Counted from the first letter of the stretch, positions 45,176-55,177 are shown. The stretch: 64,000 nucleotides of DNA from Paenibacillus arenilitoris (GCF_014705655.1 NZ_JACXIY010000014.1:62001-126000), one strand, 5' to 3'. Translations and numbers: made by a program. The notes: generated from the letters alone by a model not told the origin.

Positions 45176-45400
45176 ACGAAATGCCCCTTCCTCTATGATC
45201 GAAAAATAGGTCTTTGACACTATTTTACAAGATTCGACGGCAATTCCGCTATTCATTTATTAATAGAATGGAAGGATTACTACCGTGTGCTTGAATTGAG
45301 GAGTTACCATCTTTGCTTTGCCGTATCTCGGCTAATCGCTGTAACCTTTCCCCGCCTCATCGCGTCTATCTGAAAAACCGATACGGAAGAGGGGAATGTC

Positions 45401-45952
45401 ATGAGAGTCGGACTTGTATTCCTGCTCGCACTGCTGCTCTCGGCATGTGGAACCAAGGAGCAGATTAAGGAAATCGACGCGGATGTGCTGGAGCGTATGA
45501 ACAATCCAAAGCTTGCGCACCGAGACGAATTGTTCGAGTTGAAGCTGAATATCGGGAAGACGACTTTTTCGGCCAATGAACCGATCTCGTATTCCGCCAG
45601 CCTGACGTATATCGGAGACGGAGATTCGTTCACCGTTTGGGGCAGCCATACGATTGTAGCATTCCGAATTACGAACGGACTGGATTTTGATATGGAGGGA
45701 GCAAGTACGTCGGAGCTGGCGGCTACGAAGCTGCTGAAGAACAAGACGGTCTTGTACCCTTTTGTAAAGAGTGGCGGTTATAGTCATGATGACCCCAATG
45801 CGGATTTTTGGCGACAATTTTATAGCCGGAAGGAACTCGTTTTGCCCCAGGGTAACTATCTGATTGAGGCAGTCTGCGTATTTTCACTCGATGAATCTGT
45901 CGTTGACAGTCATTATAACGAAAGCGTCTATACGATGATCACGGTGGAGTAG
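45401..45952 (+). CDS. lipoprotein with BsuPI-like beta domain
   Basis: A 183-residue lipoprotein (MRVGLVFLLALLLSAC). The mature part has FELKLNIGKTTFSANEPISY and ends in NYLIEAVCVFSLDESVVDSH, a beta-sandwich pattern like intracellular proteinase inhibitor BsuPI domains. GAGGGGAATGTC precedes the ATG. Family call is tentative. A weak hairpin lies after the gene (46000-46066). Confidence 0.75.
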   Translation: MRVGLVFLLALLLSACGTKEQIKEIDADVLERMNNPKLAHRDELFELKLNIGKTTFSANEPISYSASLTYIGDGDSFTVWGSHTIVAFRITNGLDFDMEGASTSELAATKLLKNKTVLYPFVKSGGYSHDDPNADFWRQFYSRKELVLPQGNYLIEAVCVFSLDESVVDSHYNESVYTMITVE

Positions 45953-46072
45953 GAGATCATACGAGAAGGAATTAGAGCGTTAATTATCAGCTTTGCAAAA
46001 ATAAAGGACGAGGCGGCAGTCCCGGACTGCTAGATCGAGTCCTGAACCGCCGCCGATTGGCCTCGTGCTTCG

Positions 46073-46528
46073 TTAACAGATCGTGAAGTGTTTATGCGCT
46101 ACTTGGATTTGATGCCGCTCCGCCCATGCCTCCATCTGCTTGATCCCCCGGTCTTCTTGCTCGAGGAAGCGGAAGCTTAATTCGTAGGGAACCAGCTTCT
46201 TGTTGATCGGCTTGATGCCGATGACGGGCCTGAAATAGCCCATCACGAGAACCGCATCGATTCCCTTCGCTTCGACGGTCCTGCCGTCCACTACGATGCG
46301 CCCGGATTCGCAAACGACTTCGAATGGCTTCATCCGCGCTCTGCGGAACGCGATAGCGAGCATAATGACGATCGCGACGATCAGTCCGACAGTGAGATAG
46401 GAGAGGTAGAGAAGATCATGATCGGTTCCGAATAATAGATATAGCATGATGCCCAGCGTCAGACCTAGCACCAGCAGCGTTGCGATTTGAGACGGATGCC
46501 TGGCTGTACGGCTCGTGCTGCCGCTCAT
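46073..46528 (-). CDS. small membrane protein with two helices
   Basis: A 151-residue protein. Two adjacent membrane helices (IATLLVLGLTLGIMLYLLFG and LSYLTVGLIVAIVIMLAIAF) are followed by a cytoplasmic domain (FEVVCESGRIVVDGRTVEAK). The latter looks like a YcxB/PH-like fold. GGAGGGAGATGC precedes ATG 46528. No function known. Confidence 0.75.
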   Translation of the reverse strand: MSGSTSRTARHPSQIATLLVLGLTLGIMLYLLFGTDHDLLYLSYLTVGLIVAIVIMLAIAFRRARMKPFEVVCESGRIVVDGRTVEAKGIDAVLVMGYFRPVIGIKPINKKLVPYELSFRFLEQEDRGIKQMEAWAERHQIQVAHKHFTIC

Positions 46529-46571
46529 GCATCTCCCTCCTTCTTCCAAAGCGAAGGCTCCGTTATTTGAA

Positions 46572-48017
46572 CTACTCCCTCGTTTCAAGCCCCCGAATCG
46601 CGGGCTGCTCGGGCATGACGTTCGACAGGTTGATCATTTCGATACGCTCCCCCTCGTCTTCAAACCGGATCCGGCTCGTAAAAGCGAACGGCGTTTCGAT
46701 GTACCTCGTCGTCAGCTCCAGCGTATTCTCTTCCGGCCAGGTAAAGCTTGCGACGACGCAAGCATCCGCCGCATCGTTCAGCAGGCGGGATGCGCCTTCC
46801 GCCCATTCGCCCCGGCCGGCCGTCAAGCGATGCTCCCCATTCGCCTTGCCGATCGCGACAATGGCTTTATCCGCCTCAAAGGAGACGGACACGCTCTCCC
46901 ATTGATAAGCATTGTCTTCAAGCTGGTAGGCTTTGCCGCCGACGACGGCCTCCGCGGGGGAAATCGGCCGCAGCCCGGGCGGCCGAAGGGCGAGCTCCTG
47001 AAGCGCCGCATTAAGCTCGGCTTGCAGCTCCAGGTCCGGGGCAAGCGGCGACGATGCCATGGGCGGAAGCAGATGCTCCCAAGCCGCGTTCATGACGCCT
47101 TGCATGTCGTTCGTGCCGCTCGTAATCGCCAGCACGGCATCCCGCTCCGGCATGACGATGCAGAACTGGCCGAACGCGCCGTCGCCCCGGTACAAGCCGT
47201 GCCGGCACCGCCAGAACTGATAGCCGTAGCCTTGCGCCCAGTCGCTCTCTCCGCCGTCCCCGTTCGCGATTTGTTTCGATGTCGCTTCCTCGATCCACGC
47301 TTCGGACAGCAGCTGCTTCCCGTTCCAAACGCCCTTCTGCAAATAAAGCTGGCCGAACTTCGCGATATCCTCGGTGGCGACGCTCAGTCCCCAGCCGCCT
47401 GTATGAACGCCGCGGGGGCAGCTCTCCCAGGTCGCGCCCTCGATGCCGAGCGGTTCAAGCAGCCGCGGCCGCAAGTAATCGAGCAGCGTCTGTCCGGAGG
47501 CCTTCTGCAGAATGGCCGACAACATATAGGTCGCTCCGCTGTTATACACAAAATGAGTGCCTGGGACGTGCTCGACGGGAGCGGACAGGAAAGCTTTCGC
47601 CCAGTTGCCGTCCTCGCGCTGCTGCAGCAGGCTTAGCGTATCCTTGTCGTGGCCCGTGCCCATCATCAGCAAATGGCGGATCGTCATGGCCGCCAAATTC
47701 GGATCGGCCTCCTCCGGAACTTCCTCCGGAAAATACGAGACGACCGCATCGTCCAGCGTCAGCTTCCCTTCGGCTGCGGCGAACCCGATCGCCGATGAGG
47801 TGAAGCTTTTGCTAAGCGAGAACAGCATATGGGGGAGATGCGGGGCATACGGCGCCCACCAGCCTTCCGCCACGACTTGCCCGTGCCTAAGCAGCATAAG
47901 GCTGTGCAGCTCCAGCTCCCGTTCCTGAATCGCCTTCAAAAAATCGATGACGGCCGCGGAGGAAATTCCTTGCGCTTCCGGTACGCTTCTGGGCAGACGC
48001 AGACTTGTCCGTTCCAT
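46572..48017 (-). CDS. serine hydrolase, beta-lactamase class C-like
   Basis: A 481-residue enzyme. The SxxK motif reads LFSLSKSFTSSAIG, the YxN motif HFVYNSGATY, followed by GVHTGGWGLSVATEDIAKFG. An extra C-terminal beta domain of about 130 residues follows the hydrolase fold. There is no signal peptide, so it is more likely a cytoplasmic esterase or peptidase than a true beta-lactamase. GGAGGC precedes the start. Confidence 0.9.
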   Translation of the reverse strand: MERTSLRLPRSVPEAQGISSAAVIDFLKAIQERELELHSLMLLRHGQVVAEGWWAPYAPHLPHMLFSLSKSFTSSAIGFAAAEGKLTLDDAVVSYFPEEVPEEADPNLAAMTIRHLLMMGTGHDKDTLSLLQQREDGNWAKAFLSAPVEHVPGTHFVYNSGATYMLSAILQKASGQTLLDYLRPRLLEPLGIEGATWESCPRGVHTGGWGLSVATEDIAKFGQLYLQKGVWNGKQLLSEAWIEEATSKQIANGDGGESDWAQGYGYQFWRCRHGLYRGDGAFGQFCIVMPERDAVLAITSGTNDMQGVMNAAWEHLLPPMASSPLAPDLELQAELNAALQELALRPPGLRPISPAEAVVGGKAYQLEDNAYQWESVSVSFEADKAIVAIGKANGEHRLTAGRGEWAEGASRLLNDAADACVVASFTWPEENTLELTTRYIETPFAFTSRIRFEDEGERIEMINLSNVMPEQPAIRGLETRE

Positions 48018-48245
48018 CCTTCCATGCCTCCTTTTATTCTACCGACTCCCTACTAACATACTGCAATTGGAGAGAATCGGCAATTCAATTGCGAGCGCTC
48101 TCATCTTCAAGACCGCCGCCTTCGCGCCCGGCCTCTCTATTTCACAATTCATCCATCCGTTAGCCCTTTTCATAGAATCCGTCAAAACGTACAAGCATCC
48201 CCCCGCAAGACCCATATATTACAGAAGAACAGGAGCGTGATAGAG

Positions 48246-48500
48246 ATGCCTCACAAAGGCAAAGACAAAGGCAATAACGACAACGGAAGCAGCAGGAGCG
48301 ATCATGCCGCGATGGTTTCCCTGCTCAATCAGCTTGCGATCGGTCAAGTCGTTGACCGGGTCAACATAGATAGCGGAGCCAGCATCGTGGGGGTGAAATG
48401 GAACGGCCTTGCAGGCGGCAACGCGAACTTCGTGGCCGCCCCGGCTTTCAAAATATCGATTCCGGTCCATAAAATCATTTCGATCGAGCTATCGTCCTGA
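48246..48500 (+). CDS. small protein of unknown function
   Basis: An 84-residue protein. A charged N-terminus (MPHKGKDKGNNDNGSSRSDH) is followed by a compact beta-like region (VVDRVNIDSGASIVGVKWN and FKISIPVHKIISIELSS). AGGAGCGTGATAGAG precedes ATG 48246. I do not recognise a family; its size and the spore-forming context make a coat-associated protein possible. Confidence 0.65.
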   Translation: MPHKGKDKGNNDNGSSRSDHAAMVSLLNQLAIGQVVDRVNIDSGASIVGVKWNGLAGGNANFVAAPAFKISIPVHKIISIELSS

Positions 48501-48523
48501 AAGGAGCTTGTCCCCCGAAATCG

Positions 48524-48952
48524 TTAAAACTTTCTTTCCTGATAGGGAAGCCCCTTCCCCTCTTCGCAGTACGTTTTGAGACTATACAGAAACATCGCCC
48601 AGTTGTAGTTGCAAGACCGGAAGAACGGCGTCACTTCCTTCCAGTTCATATGACGCAAAGTAATGGCGGTCTTCCCGTTCTTCTCCTCGAGCTCGAAGGA
48701 AATAACGGTATCGATCCATTCCGGATCCGAATCGACGCAGCGCCAAACGACCCGGCTTCCTGCAGCCATTTCCTCGATGCGCATCTTCGTCAGGTCGTTG
48801 CTCCCGAATCGGAACTCGTTCGTAAGGCCCGGCTCGCGATGGACGACAAGCTCGTTCGTCCATATCTCCGACAGCCCCTCGGCGGTGGTCAATGCTTCAT
48901 ACACCTTGGAGGCGGGCGCATGAACGGTTTGCAAATGCTCGATGTTGGCCAT
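48524..48952 (-). CDS. SRPBCC (AHSA1-like) domain protein
   Basis: A 142-residue START-like fold, starting MANIEHLQTVHAPASKVYEA and containing VVWRCVDSDPEWIDTVISFE and ending RSCNYNWAMFLYSLKTYCEE. The family binds hydrophobic ligands or acts as a co-chaperone. Single gene. Confidence 0.9.
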   Translation of the reverse strand: MANIEHLQTVHAPASKVYEALTTAEGLSEIWTNELVVHREPGLTNEFRFGSNDLTKMRIEEMAAGSRVVWRCVDSDPEWIDTVISFELEEKNGKTAITLRHMNWKEVTPFFRSCNYNWAMFLYSLKTYCEEGKGLPYQERKF

Positions 48953-49062
48953 GTTATTCCCCTTTCCGCGCCTTTATTGGCGTCGACTCCCTTAGGATAG
49001 CATTACGCCCCTGCTGCCGTTTCTTATGAATTGCTAAGTTGGGCGCGGCATAGAACGGTCTC

Positions 49063-49148
49063 GATTACCCGGACGGATACTATCCTCCAGTTCCCGTAGT
49101 TGCTGAGGGCATAAGCAACTATATAACGAACGGGAGCCGCCGGGTAAT
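49063..49148. other. nested inverted repeats, possible structured element
   Basis: Three stems nest around one loop: TTACCCGG/CCGGGTAA (49065/49140), CCCGT/ACGGG (49093/49129) and AGTTGCT/AGCAACT (49098/49114), with a small GGAT/ATCC stem on the 5' side. No gene overlaps. It could be a structured RNA on either strand or the relic of a mobile element; I cannot match it to a known riboswitch. Confidence 0.5.
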
Positions 49149-49284
49149 ATACGGAAGTATAAAATGAGTCAATGGAGGTACCATCCTACTCCCTGCCAAA
49201 AGGAGAGGTTTCTTTGTTTACTCTCGTATACGATGGTCCGATCAGCGCATACGCTGCTCGCCAGCACGGCTAGCCGAGCGCAAA

Positions 49285-49464
49285 GCCTGCGATTGTGCAG
49301 TCTTTGCGCCAGCGATGGGGCGGCCGGATGGAAGGCCTGCGGATGTGCAGGCTTTTCGAGACTTGAGCCCCCTTCGAGCTTATCTAAATGAAAAAAGATG
49401 CACATTCGCAGGCATTTGCTTCGCCGCTCGTATGGAGCGGCCAAAAGCCTGCGCATTTGCAGGC
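49285..49464. repeat. Locus H: four-palindrome element, copy of locus B
   Basis: GCCTGCGATTGTGCAG (49285), GCCTGCGGATGTGCAGGC (49335), ATGCACATTCGCAGGCAT (49398, inverted) and GCCTGCGCATTTGCAGGC (49447), spaced 50, 63 and 49 bp. Order and orientation match locus B, 40 kb away, and here palindromes are better preserved. Confidence 0.9.
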
Positions 49465-49499
49465 TCGGCATAAGATGTACCGCCGGGGGGAGAGCTCAC

Positions 49500-49690
49500 G
49501 GCGGCCACTCGATGAACGCCTTGATCGCGGCATCGCCGAACGCGTACAGCAGCTCGGTCGCTTCCAGCTCCGCCTAAAGCGGATTTTGCGCATGAAGGAG
49601 CTCGTCGTAATAATAGAGCAGGACGCGCATCCGCCTGTCCTCGTACGTCGATAAAAAGGTCGGTGCGGGCAGGCGATGCGCCTCGTATAT
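49500..49690 (-). pseudogene. decayed coding fragment behind GH32
   Basis: Reading on from the GH32 stop, one frame gives APTFLSTYEDRRMRVLLYYY, DELLHAQNPL, a stop codon, then AELEATELLYAFGDAAIKAF before ending. The composition is protein-like and uninterrupted apart from that TAG. I do not recognise the family; it may be a remnant of a gene that once followed the fructosidase. Confidence 0.35.
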
Positions 49691-49696
49691 CCGGCA

Positions 49697-51091
49697 CTAC
49701 GATTTCGCTTCGGACAGTTCCCAGGCATCGAACCGGGCGAGCCTCGCGACGACCGAATCGCCGAACAGCCCCACCCCGGCGCTTAGCGCAAGCGTCGGAT
49801 AAACCCTGGCGGATAAGCAAGCCGTCTCGTTGCCGAACACCTCGATCGTCGAATGGTCGACGAAGACATGAAGCTTCAGACGGCCGTCCGCCGGCTCGTA
49901 ACGGCCCGTGACCGGCGTACGGCGCGGCAGCGGGGACAAGCTCGATCGGCTGCGGTCGATCGTCAGGAGCCCGGCCCCGGGATCGACGACGATGCGCGTC
50001 GCCTCCCGGCCGTCGCCGGAGCGGAGCACTTCGATGCCGAATGCCGTCTCCGTGCCCGCCAGGTCGAACTCCGCAATGATTTCGACGGCTCTGCCTTCGA
50101 TGCCCGCCCGAACGCTCTCTCCTTCCGCGATAAGATCCGCGAGCCCGGAGCTTCGTCCGCGCAGCCGGCGCAGCTCGGGAACCGGCCGCATCGCGAGCTT
50201 GCCGGAAGCCGTCACCTCCAGCTCCCGCGGCAGCGCTTGCACGCCCGCCCAGCCTGCTTCCGGCAAGAAGTTCTCCCTGGAAGCCTCCGGCATCCACCCG
50301 AACAGGATGCGCCTCCCGCTGCCGTCTACCAGCGTATTCGGCGCGTAATAGCCGTCCCAGCTTCCATGGTCGATCACGCCCTCCGTATCGGGAATGAACG
50401 TATAGTCAGCCGCGAGCGTGCCCGTCACATACTTCACCGTTTTACCCGGAGAATAAATAAGCACGTATGTGTCGCCCTCGCGATAAAACAGCGGACACTC
50501 GCACAGCGCGACGCTCGGGTCGGCATAAAGGATGTTCAGGAACGACCAGCTGACCAGATCGGCAGACTTGTAGATCGCGACGCAGCCCTTGCCTTCATGC
50601 GCCCCTCCGACGACCATGAACCAGTCCTCGCCTTCCCGCCATGCGAACGGATCGCGCCACTCGCGTATGTCGATGCCGCCGTGAATAGAGGTTGTCATGA
50701 CGGGATTTTGCGGATGCTTCGTCCAGGTCCTCATCCCGTCCCGGCTCGTCGCCAGCCACTGCTCGGCGCCGGTGGAAGCGTTCCGCTCGCCCTCCCCGAT
50801 GCTCGTATACAAAATCTTCGGCTCTTCGCCGTCCAAGACGGCGCAGCCGGAAAAGCAATGAAGCTCTCCAAGCTCCTCTGACGGATACAGCGCGACCGGC
50901 AGATGCTCCCAATCGACCAGATCCGCGCTGCGGGCATGCCCCCAATGAATCGTTCCCCATTGATCGCCGTTCGGATTATGCTGATAGAACAAATGATAAT
51001 AGCCTTCATGAAAAATCGTCCCGTTCGGATCGTTCATCCAGTTCCGTTCCGGGAGAAAATGATAAACCGGCCGATACATGTCCTTCTTCAC
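49697..51091 (-). CDS. GH32 beta-fructosidase (invertase/levanase type)
   Basis: A 464-residue cytoplasmic glycosidase that cleaves beta-fructosyl bonds in sucrose, inulin or levan fragments. Catalytic triad: WMNDPNG (nucleophile Asp), EWRDPF (transition-state Asp) and CECPLFY (acid/base Glu), then the C-terminal beta-sandwich with FVDHSTIEVFGN. I chose the GTG at 51091 (AGGTG eight bases upstream, product MKKDMYRPVYHFLPERNW). The frame stays open to an ATG at 51190, but that extension has no family match. No signal peptide, so intracellular. Confidence 0.92.
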   Translation of the reverse strand: MKKDMYRPVYHFLPERNWMNDPNGTIFHEGYYHLFYQHNPNGDQWGTIHWGHARSADLVDWEHLPVALYPSEELGELHCFSGCAVLDGEEPKILYTSIGEGERNASTGAEQWLATSRDGMRTWTKHPQNPVMTTSIHGGIDIREWRDPFAWREGEDWFMVVGGAHEGKGCVAIYKSADLVSWSFLNILYADPSVALCECPLFYREGDTYVLIYSPGKTVKYVTGTLAADYTFIPDTEGVIDHGSWDGYYAPNTLVDGSGRRILFGWMPEASRENFLPEAGWAGVQALPRELEVTASGKLAMRPVPELRRLRGRSSGLADLIAEGESVRAGIEGRAVEIIAEFDLAGTETAFGIEVLRSGDGREATRIVVDPGAGLLTIDRSRSSLSPLPRRTPVTGRYEPADGRLKLHVFVDHSTIEVFGNETACLSARVYPTLALSAGVGLFGDSVVARLARFDAWELSEAKS

Positions 51092-51244
51092 GATACGTTC
51101 ACCTCGCCCTGTCTGCACGGGATCGTCAGCCGGCTCCGTGCGCATCCTTCCCCCGCCGGAGGGGGGTTCTTCCAATATTTTCATGAACATTATAACTGGC
51201 CCGGGCTAGTTTTTACAGTCCTTTCCTGATCGGCCCGCTCCGGA

Positions 51245-54010
51245 TTACTCGAGCTGATAGGCAATCAGCTTGGCGCTTCCGCCGATCCCGGATGCCAGCG
51301 CGTTTTTCCCGTATAAATTATCGAGCGTATTGGCCACCTGCAGCTCGATCGTGTTCCTGCCGGGACGCAGCATGCCGGTTACGTCCCAGTTATACGGAGG
51401 CCACAGCTTTATGCCCGCATCGCTGCCGTTCACGCTCAGCCGCGCCGTCTCTCTTATATCCTCGATCTCCAGTACGACGGCGACCGCTTTCCCGCCGTTA
51501 TCGCCTTCGGCCGCTATCGGCGCCCAGTCGAAGGCTTGCCGATAAACGGCCTTTCCGGACAGATGGGGATAGCCGGCAGCCGTCCAGTACCCTGACATGC
51601 GATTGGGAGGAGCGGTTAGCGCCTCCGCGGACGTCAAGGCGAACTCTCCGACAAGGAAAGCGGGATAAGCGAAATTCGGCATGGGCTCGAGCAACGAAAA
51701 GGTTAAGATTTCAATCGTGTTATCTCCACTCTGCAGGTAAGGAGAAATATCCGCCCAATAATAGAAGCGATCCTGCCACTTCGCCGGCTCGAGCGCGGGC
51801 AGCCGCTCCCCGTTCACGAATATTTCCACGCTTCTGCGCCGGGATAAGAAGCCGATATGCGACTGGATATCCTGCCGCAAATCGTCAAGCACCAAATAAA
51901 TGCCGTCTTGGCGATACTGCCGTTCCGACGGATCGGCGCCGCTGCCGTTAAGCGATTCGATCAAAGACTGTTCCGCCTTTATCGTCCTTCGGAACGTATT
52001 GACCTGTCCGGGCATCGTCGCCGATATTCTGGCTTGCCGATCGTTCAACGTCACTTCCCAGCGGTCCAGAATAAGCGCGTTGCGGTCTTCCGTCCCGAAA
52101 TCCCATTCCCGCGATAGCTCGCGCGTATGCAGCATGCCCTTGGCGGATGCGATGGCCGCGTCTTGCGATCGCTTCGCTTCCGGTTGCTCCGCCTCCGGCC
52201 TAGGGGCAACGATGCGCATTTGGCCGGGAGCGAGCGCGAAGCGCTGCAGCTCTACCTTCGTAATCAACCGGATATCCCCCGTCTCCAGCTCCCATTCCTC
52301 CAGCGCTTCTCCCGGCGCCGCGTCATATTGGAGCTCCACCGAATCATCCGACCAATTCATGATCCAGGTAAACGATCGGCCTTCGAGCCTTCTGCCGGTC
52401 ATAATGACATGCTCCGCGCTTTGCTCCGGCACGATCCAGCGCTCGCCGAGATCGCTGCCGGCAAGCTTCGCGCGAATTTCCTGGCACAAGCCGGCGGCAT
52501 CGTCGCCGCGAAGCTGCCCGGCCGTCATGAAGAGCGTCTTGCCGCCGCCGCATTCGTGCCAGCCGCCCGCCCTGCCGGGCGCCGGGAACAATTGCTCGAT
52601 ATACGAGGCCAAATCGGGATCATGCGTGACGAACGCGCTGTGAACGGGCAGCTCTTCCAGGGCGATCAGCATGCCCCCCGACCGGACGAACGCCAGCAGC
52701 CGCTCCGCCGTTTCAAGTCCCAACACCTTCATCGCCGGCAAAATCACGATCGAAAACCCGCCCTCGCATTTCGGAAAACGCAGCTCTCCTGCCGATGCCG
52801 TCCCGCTCGCGATCTGGCATTCGTCCGCGTACTCGAAATCGAGCCTGCCTCGGATCAATCGGTCCGAGAGCAAGGAGAACAGCTCGTCCACGTGAAGGTT
52901 TTTGCACGCTTTTCCGCTGCGGAACATCTCCTGATAGACGGTGTGGATCGGAGATACGAGCAGAACCTTCGACGCCTGCCTGCCCAGGCTGCCAAGCAGG
53001 CTTAAGCGGCCGATATAGTCGCCGAAAGCCCGGTAGTGCTCCCAATGCGGCGCATGATAAAACTCGGTCTGCGGGAAATCGGTCTTGCGGTACCCTTCGA
53101 ACGAATAATAAAACGCATGGGGAATAAACAGATTGACGCCAAGAAACGCCATGAAGTTGGCGTCCATGCGCCTCTCCCGCATCGAATACCCGTGATCGCT
53201 CGCTCCCGAACGCTTCGCATACGACCCGCTGCTTTCCTTCCAGACGAGCGACCGACGAAGCGCATTTCACGGACAAGATCCGGTAAGGGTTGTCCTTCGT
53301 CCCGATGCCTTTGGTCAAATAGTCCACGCCCGGATAATGGAACTGCCGCAGCACCATCGTCTGGTTGCCTTGCGAACGCGCCTGTCCCCAGAGCGGCTCC
53401 TCCAGCGTATGGCCGATGTAAGCCAGCCCGCGCGACTCGCACCACCGGCTCAGCGCCTCGTGATAAGCGCCGACATACCACCGGGTCAATGCGCCGTAGT
53501 AATGCTCCCGTATCGCGTGGCTGGCATCCTCAAGCTCATACAGAAGCGCGCCTAATAATGGACGCAGCGAATAGCCGCATTCCGCTTCGAACCGCGTCAA
53601 CAAATTTCTCGTCCAACCGAGCACGTAGCCCGGCAAATTGCCGTTCAGCGTCCGGACCGACGTCCGGATCGCTTCCGTGCCGAAGAAGCCGTCATGAATC
53701 ATCAGCCCCGGCTCGTCGGTGAAGATGCCCCGTATCGTCCCGCCGAAATCGGCCTGCAGCTCAAGGAAAGGCTCGTATCCGGCCTGAATGAACGCTTGCA
53801 CCGCTTCCGGGTTCATCGTATCGAGATAATAGCCCGCGCCGAACGTTACTTTCTCGGCAATCTCGCATTCCCAGCAAGCGAGAATGACATAATCCCCGGG
53901 CACCGGGGGCGTCCAGCATTGTCCCTGTAATTCCGTTACGTCGAACGGGTCATTGGCCAGGATGACTTGCTCGCCCACTTGACGCAAGACCCGATAGGCG
54001 AGAATGGCGA
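51245..54010 (-). pseudogene. GH106-like glycosidase, frameshifted and beheaded
   Basis: The C-terminal 645 residues (51245 to about 53205) and the N-proximal 260 residues (about 53205 to 54010) lie in two frames of one gene. Removing a single base near 53205-53212 joins VVCEAFG to ASDHGYSMRERRMDANFMAF without a gap. Motifs FTDEPG, HTLEEPL and VNLFIPHAFYYS and the late beta-galactosidase-like domain (YSLLEP-like sequence, LSVNGSDAGIKLWPPYNWDV) fit alpha-L-rhamnosidase-like family GH106. The start codon and first residues are missing: the frame breaks at about 54010, where an unrelated ABC gene fragment begins. Inactive unless the frameshift is an assembly error. Confidence 0.8.
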
Positions 54011-54625
54011 TATTCTAAGGAGCTTAGAATATATAACTATATTCATTTCATTCTTGATAAATGGGAAAACAAAGTAACGACAATCAGAAAAATAACGATG
54101 GATCTACAGAAGAAATTTCATACAAATAATTTATTTATCAATGGTTTTGGATTTCTTTTGGTAGGGGTATTCTTCGTATCAACTTCTATAAGCGTATATA
54201 ATTCTGAAGCCAGTATAGGTGCTTTTGCTGGATTGGTTTCTTTCTTAGCACAGCTTACGCCAATGATAAACAATGTGGGTTCAACATTGAAAAGCTTTAA
54301 CATTAACAAAAATAATATTAACGAATTATTAAGTTTTTATCAAGAATATGAGACTAATCGAATGTATGCCAAGAACGTAAAAATTCAGCAACCATCGAGT
54401 GGAGGGCTCATTCGATTAGAGAATGTCTCGTTCATGTTTCCGAATAGCGAAAAATATATATTGCATAATGTAAATTTAGAAATTCACCCTGGAGAGACAC
54501 TCGCCATTGTAGGTTTGATTGGAGCAGGTAAAACGACGTTAGCAAATATTATTGCCGGTTTTTATGAGCCGACTGAAGGACGAATTTATATAAATGGTGT
54601 CGATTATCCCCCTCTGTCAGAATAG
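54011..54625 (+). pseudogene. ABC transporter (fused permease-ATPase) fragment
   Basis: Codons run open from about 54011 (YSKELRIYNYIHFILDKWEN) through membrane segments to an ATPase start (IRLENVSFMFPNSEKYILHN, Walker A VGLIGAGKTTL, then GFYEPTEGRIYINGVDY). Both ends are missing: the N-terminal membrane half upstream and everything after Walker A downstream, where IS sequence takes over. The closest type is a peptide/lantibiotic exporter. Its AT-rich composition contrasts with the glycosidase next to it. Confidence 0.85.
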
Positions 54626-54682
54626 TTGTCGTACCCCTTAAATGAAAGTATAGTGGGAATAACGAGGATGAGGTGGGAGACA

Positions 54683-55177
54683 ATGAACCAAGTGAATGAG
54701 AAGTTAAAGGAGAGCATTGTGCAACGCATGCTGCCCCCGAACAACGAATCGGTCAGTCGGATCGCCAAGGAAAGCGGTCTATCTGAGACGACGCTATACA
54801 AATGGAAAAAGGCGGCGAAAGCCCAAGGGATGATGAATAACGGTGATGTGTCACCTGAGCGATGGAATACGCGTGAGAAGTTCGCCATCGTCGTCGAAAC
54901 GGCAAGCTTAAGCGAAATCGAGTTGGCGGAATATTGTCGGACAAAAGGGTTGTTCGTCGAGCAGGTTGAATCATGGCGCGATGCCTGTATGCAAGCCAAT
55001 GGCGGAGTTGCCGCACAAGCGGGCAAGCTGCAGAAGGAACTGCGCACGAAAGAGCAAGAAAACAAAGCCTTAAGCCGTGAGCTTAAGCGTAAAGAAACGG
55101 CGCTCGCCGAAGCAGCCGCCTTGTTGGTGCTGCGAAAAAAGGCCCAAGCGATTTGGGGAGACCAAGAGGACGAATGA
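54683..55177 (+). CDS. IS3-family transposase orfA
   Basis: A 164-residue DNA-binding subunit with HTH (NNESVSRIAKESGLSETTLY then KWKKAAKAQG), a second HTH-like part (SEIELAEYCRTKGLFVEQVE) and a C-terminal coiled coil (KLQKELRTKEQENKALSREL). This long orfA type is typical of IS3 elements with separate orfB start codons. GAGGTGGGAG precedes ATG 54683. Confidence 0.85.
   Translation: MNQVNEKLKESIVQRMLPPNNESVSRIAKESGLSETTLYKWKKAAKAQGMMNNGDVSPERWNTREKFAIVVETASLSEIELAEYCRTKGLFVEQVESWRDACMQANGGVAAQAGKLQKELRTKEQENKALSRELKRKETALAEAAALLVLRKKAQAIWGDQEDE

Noticed and set aside
3395..49464. CRISPR arrays in the eight palindrome loci
   Set aside because: Repeats are short degenerate dyads, only four per locus, with unequal spacing and semi-conserved spacers; no cas genes are present.
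52127..53005. 292-codon plus-strand frame opposite the glycosidase
   Set aside because: Arg/Pro-rich shadow; the minus frame matches a glycoside hydrolase throughout.
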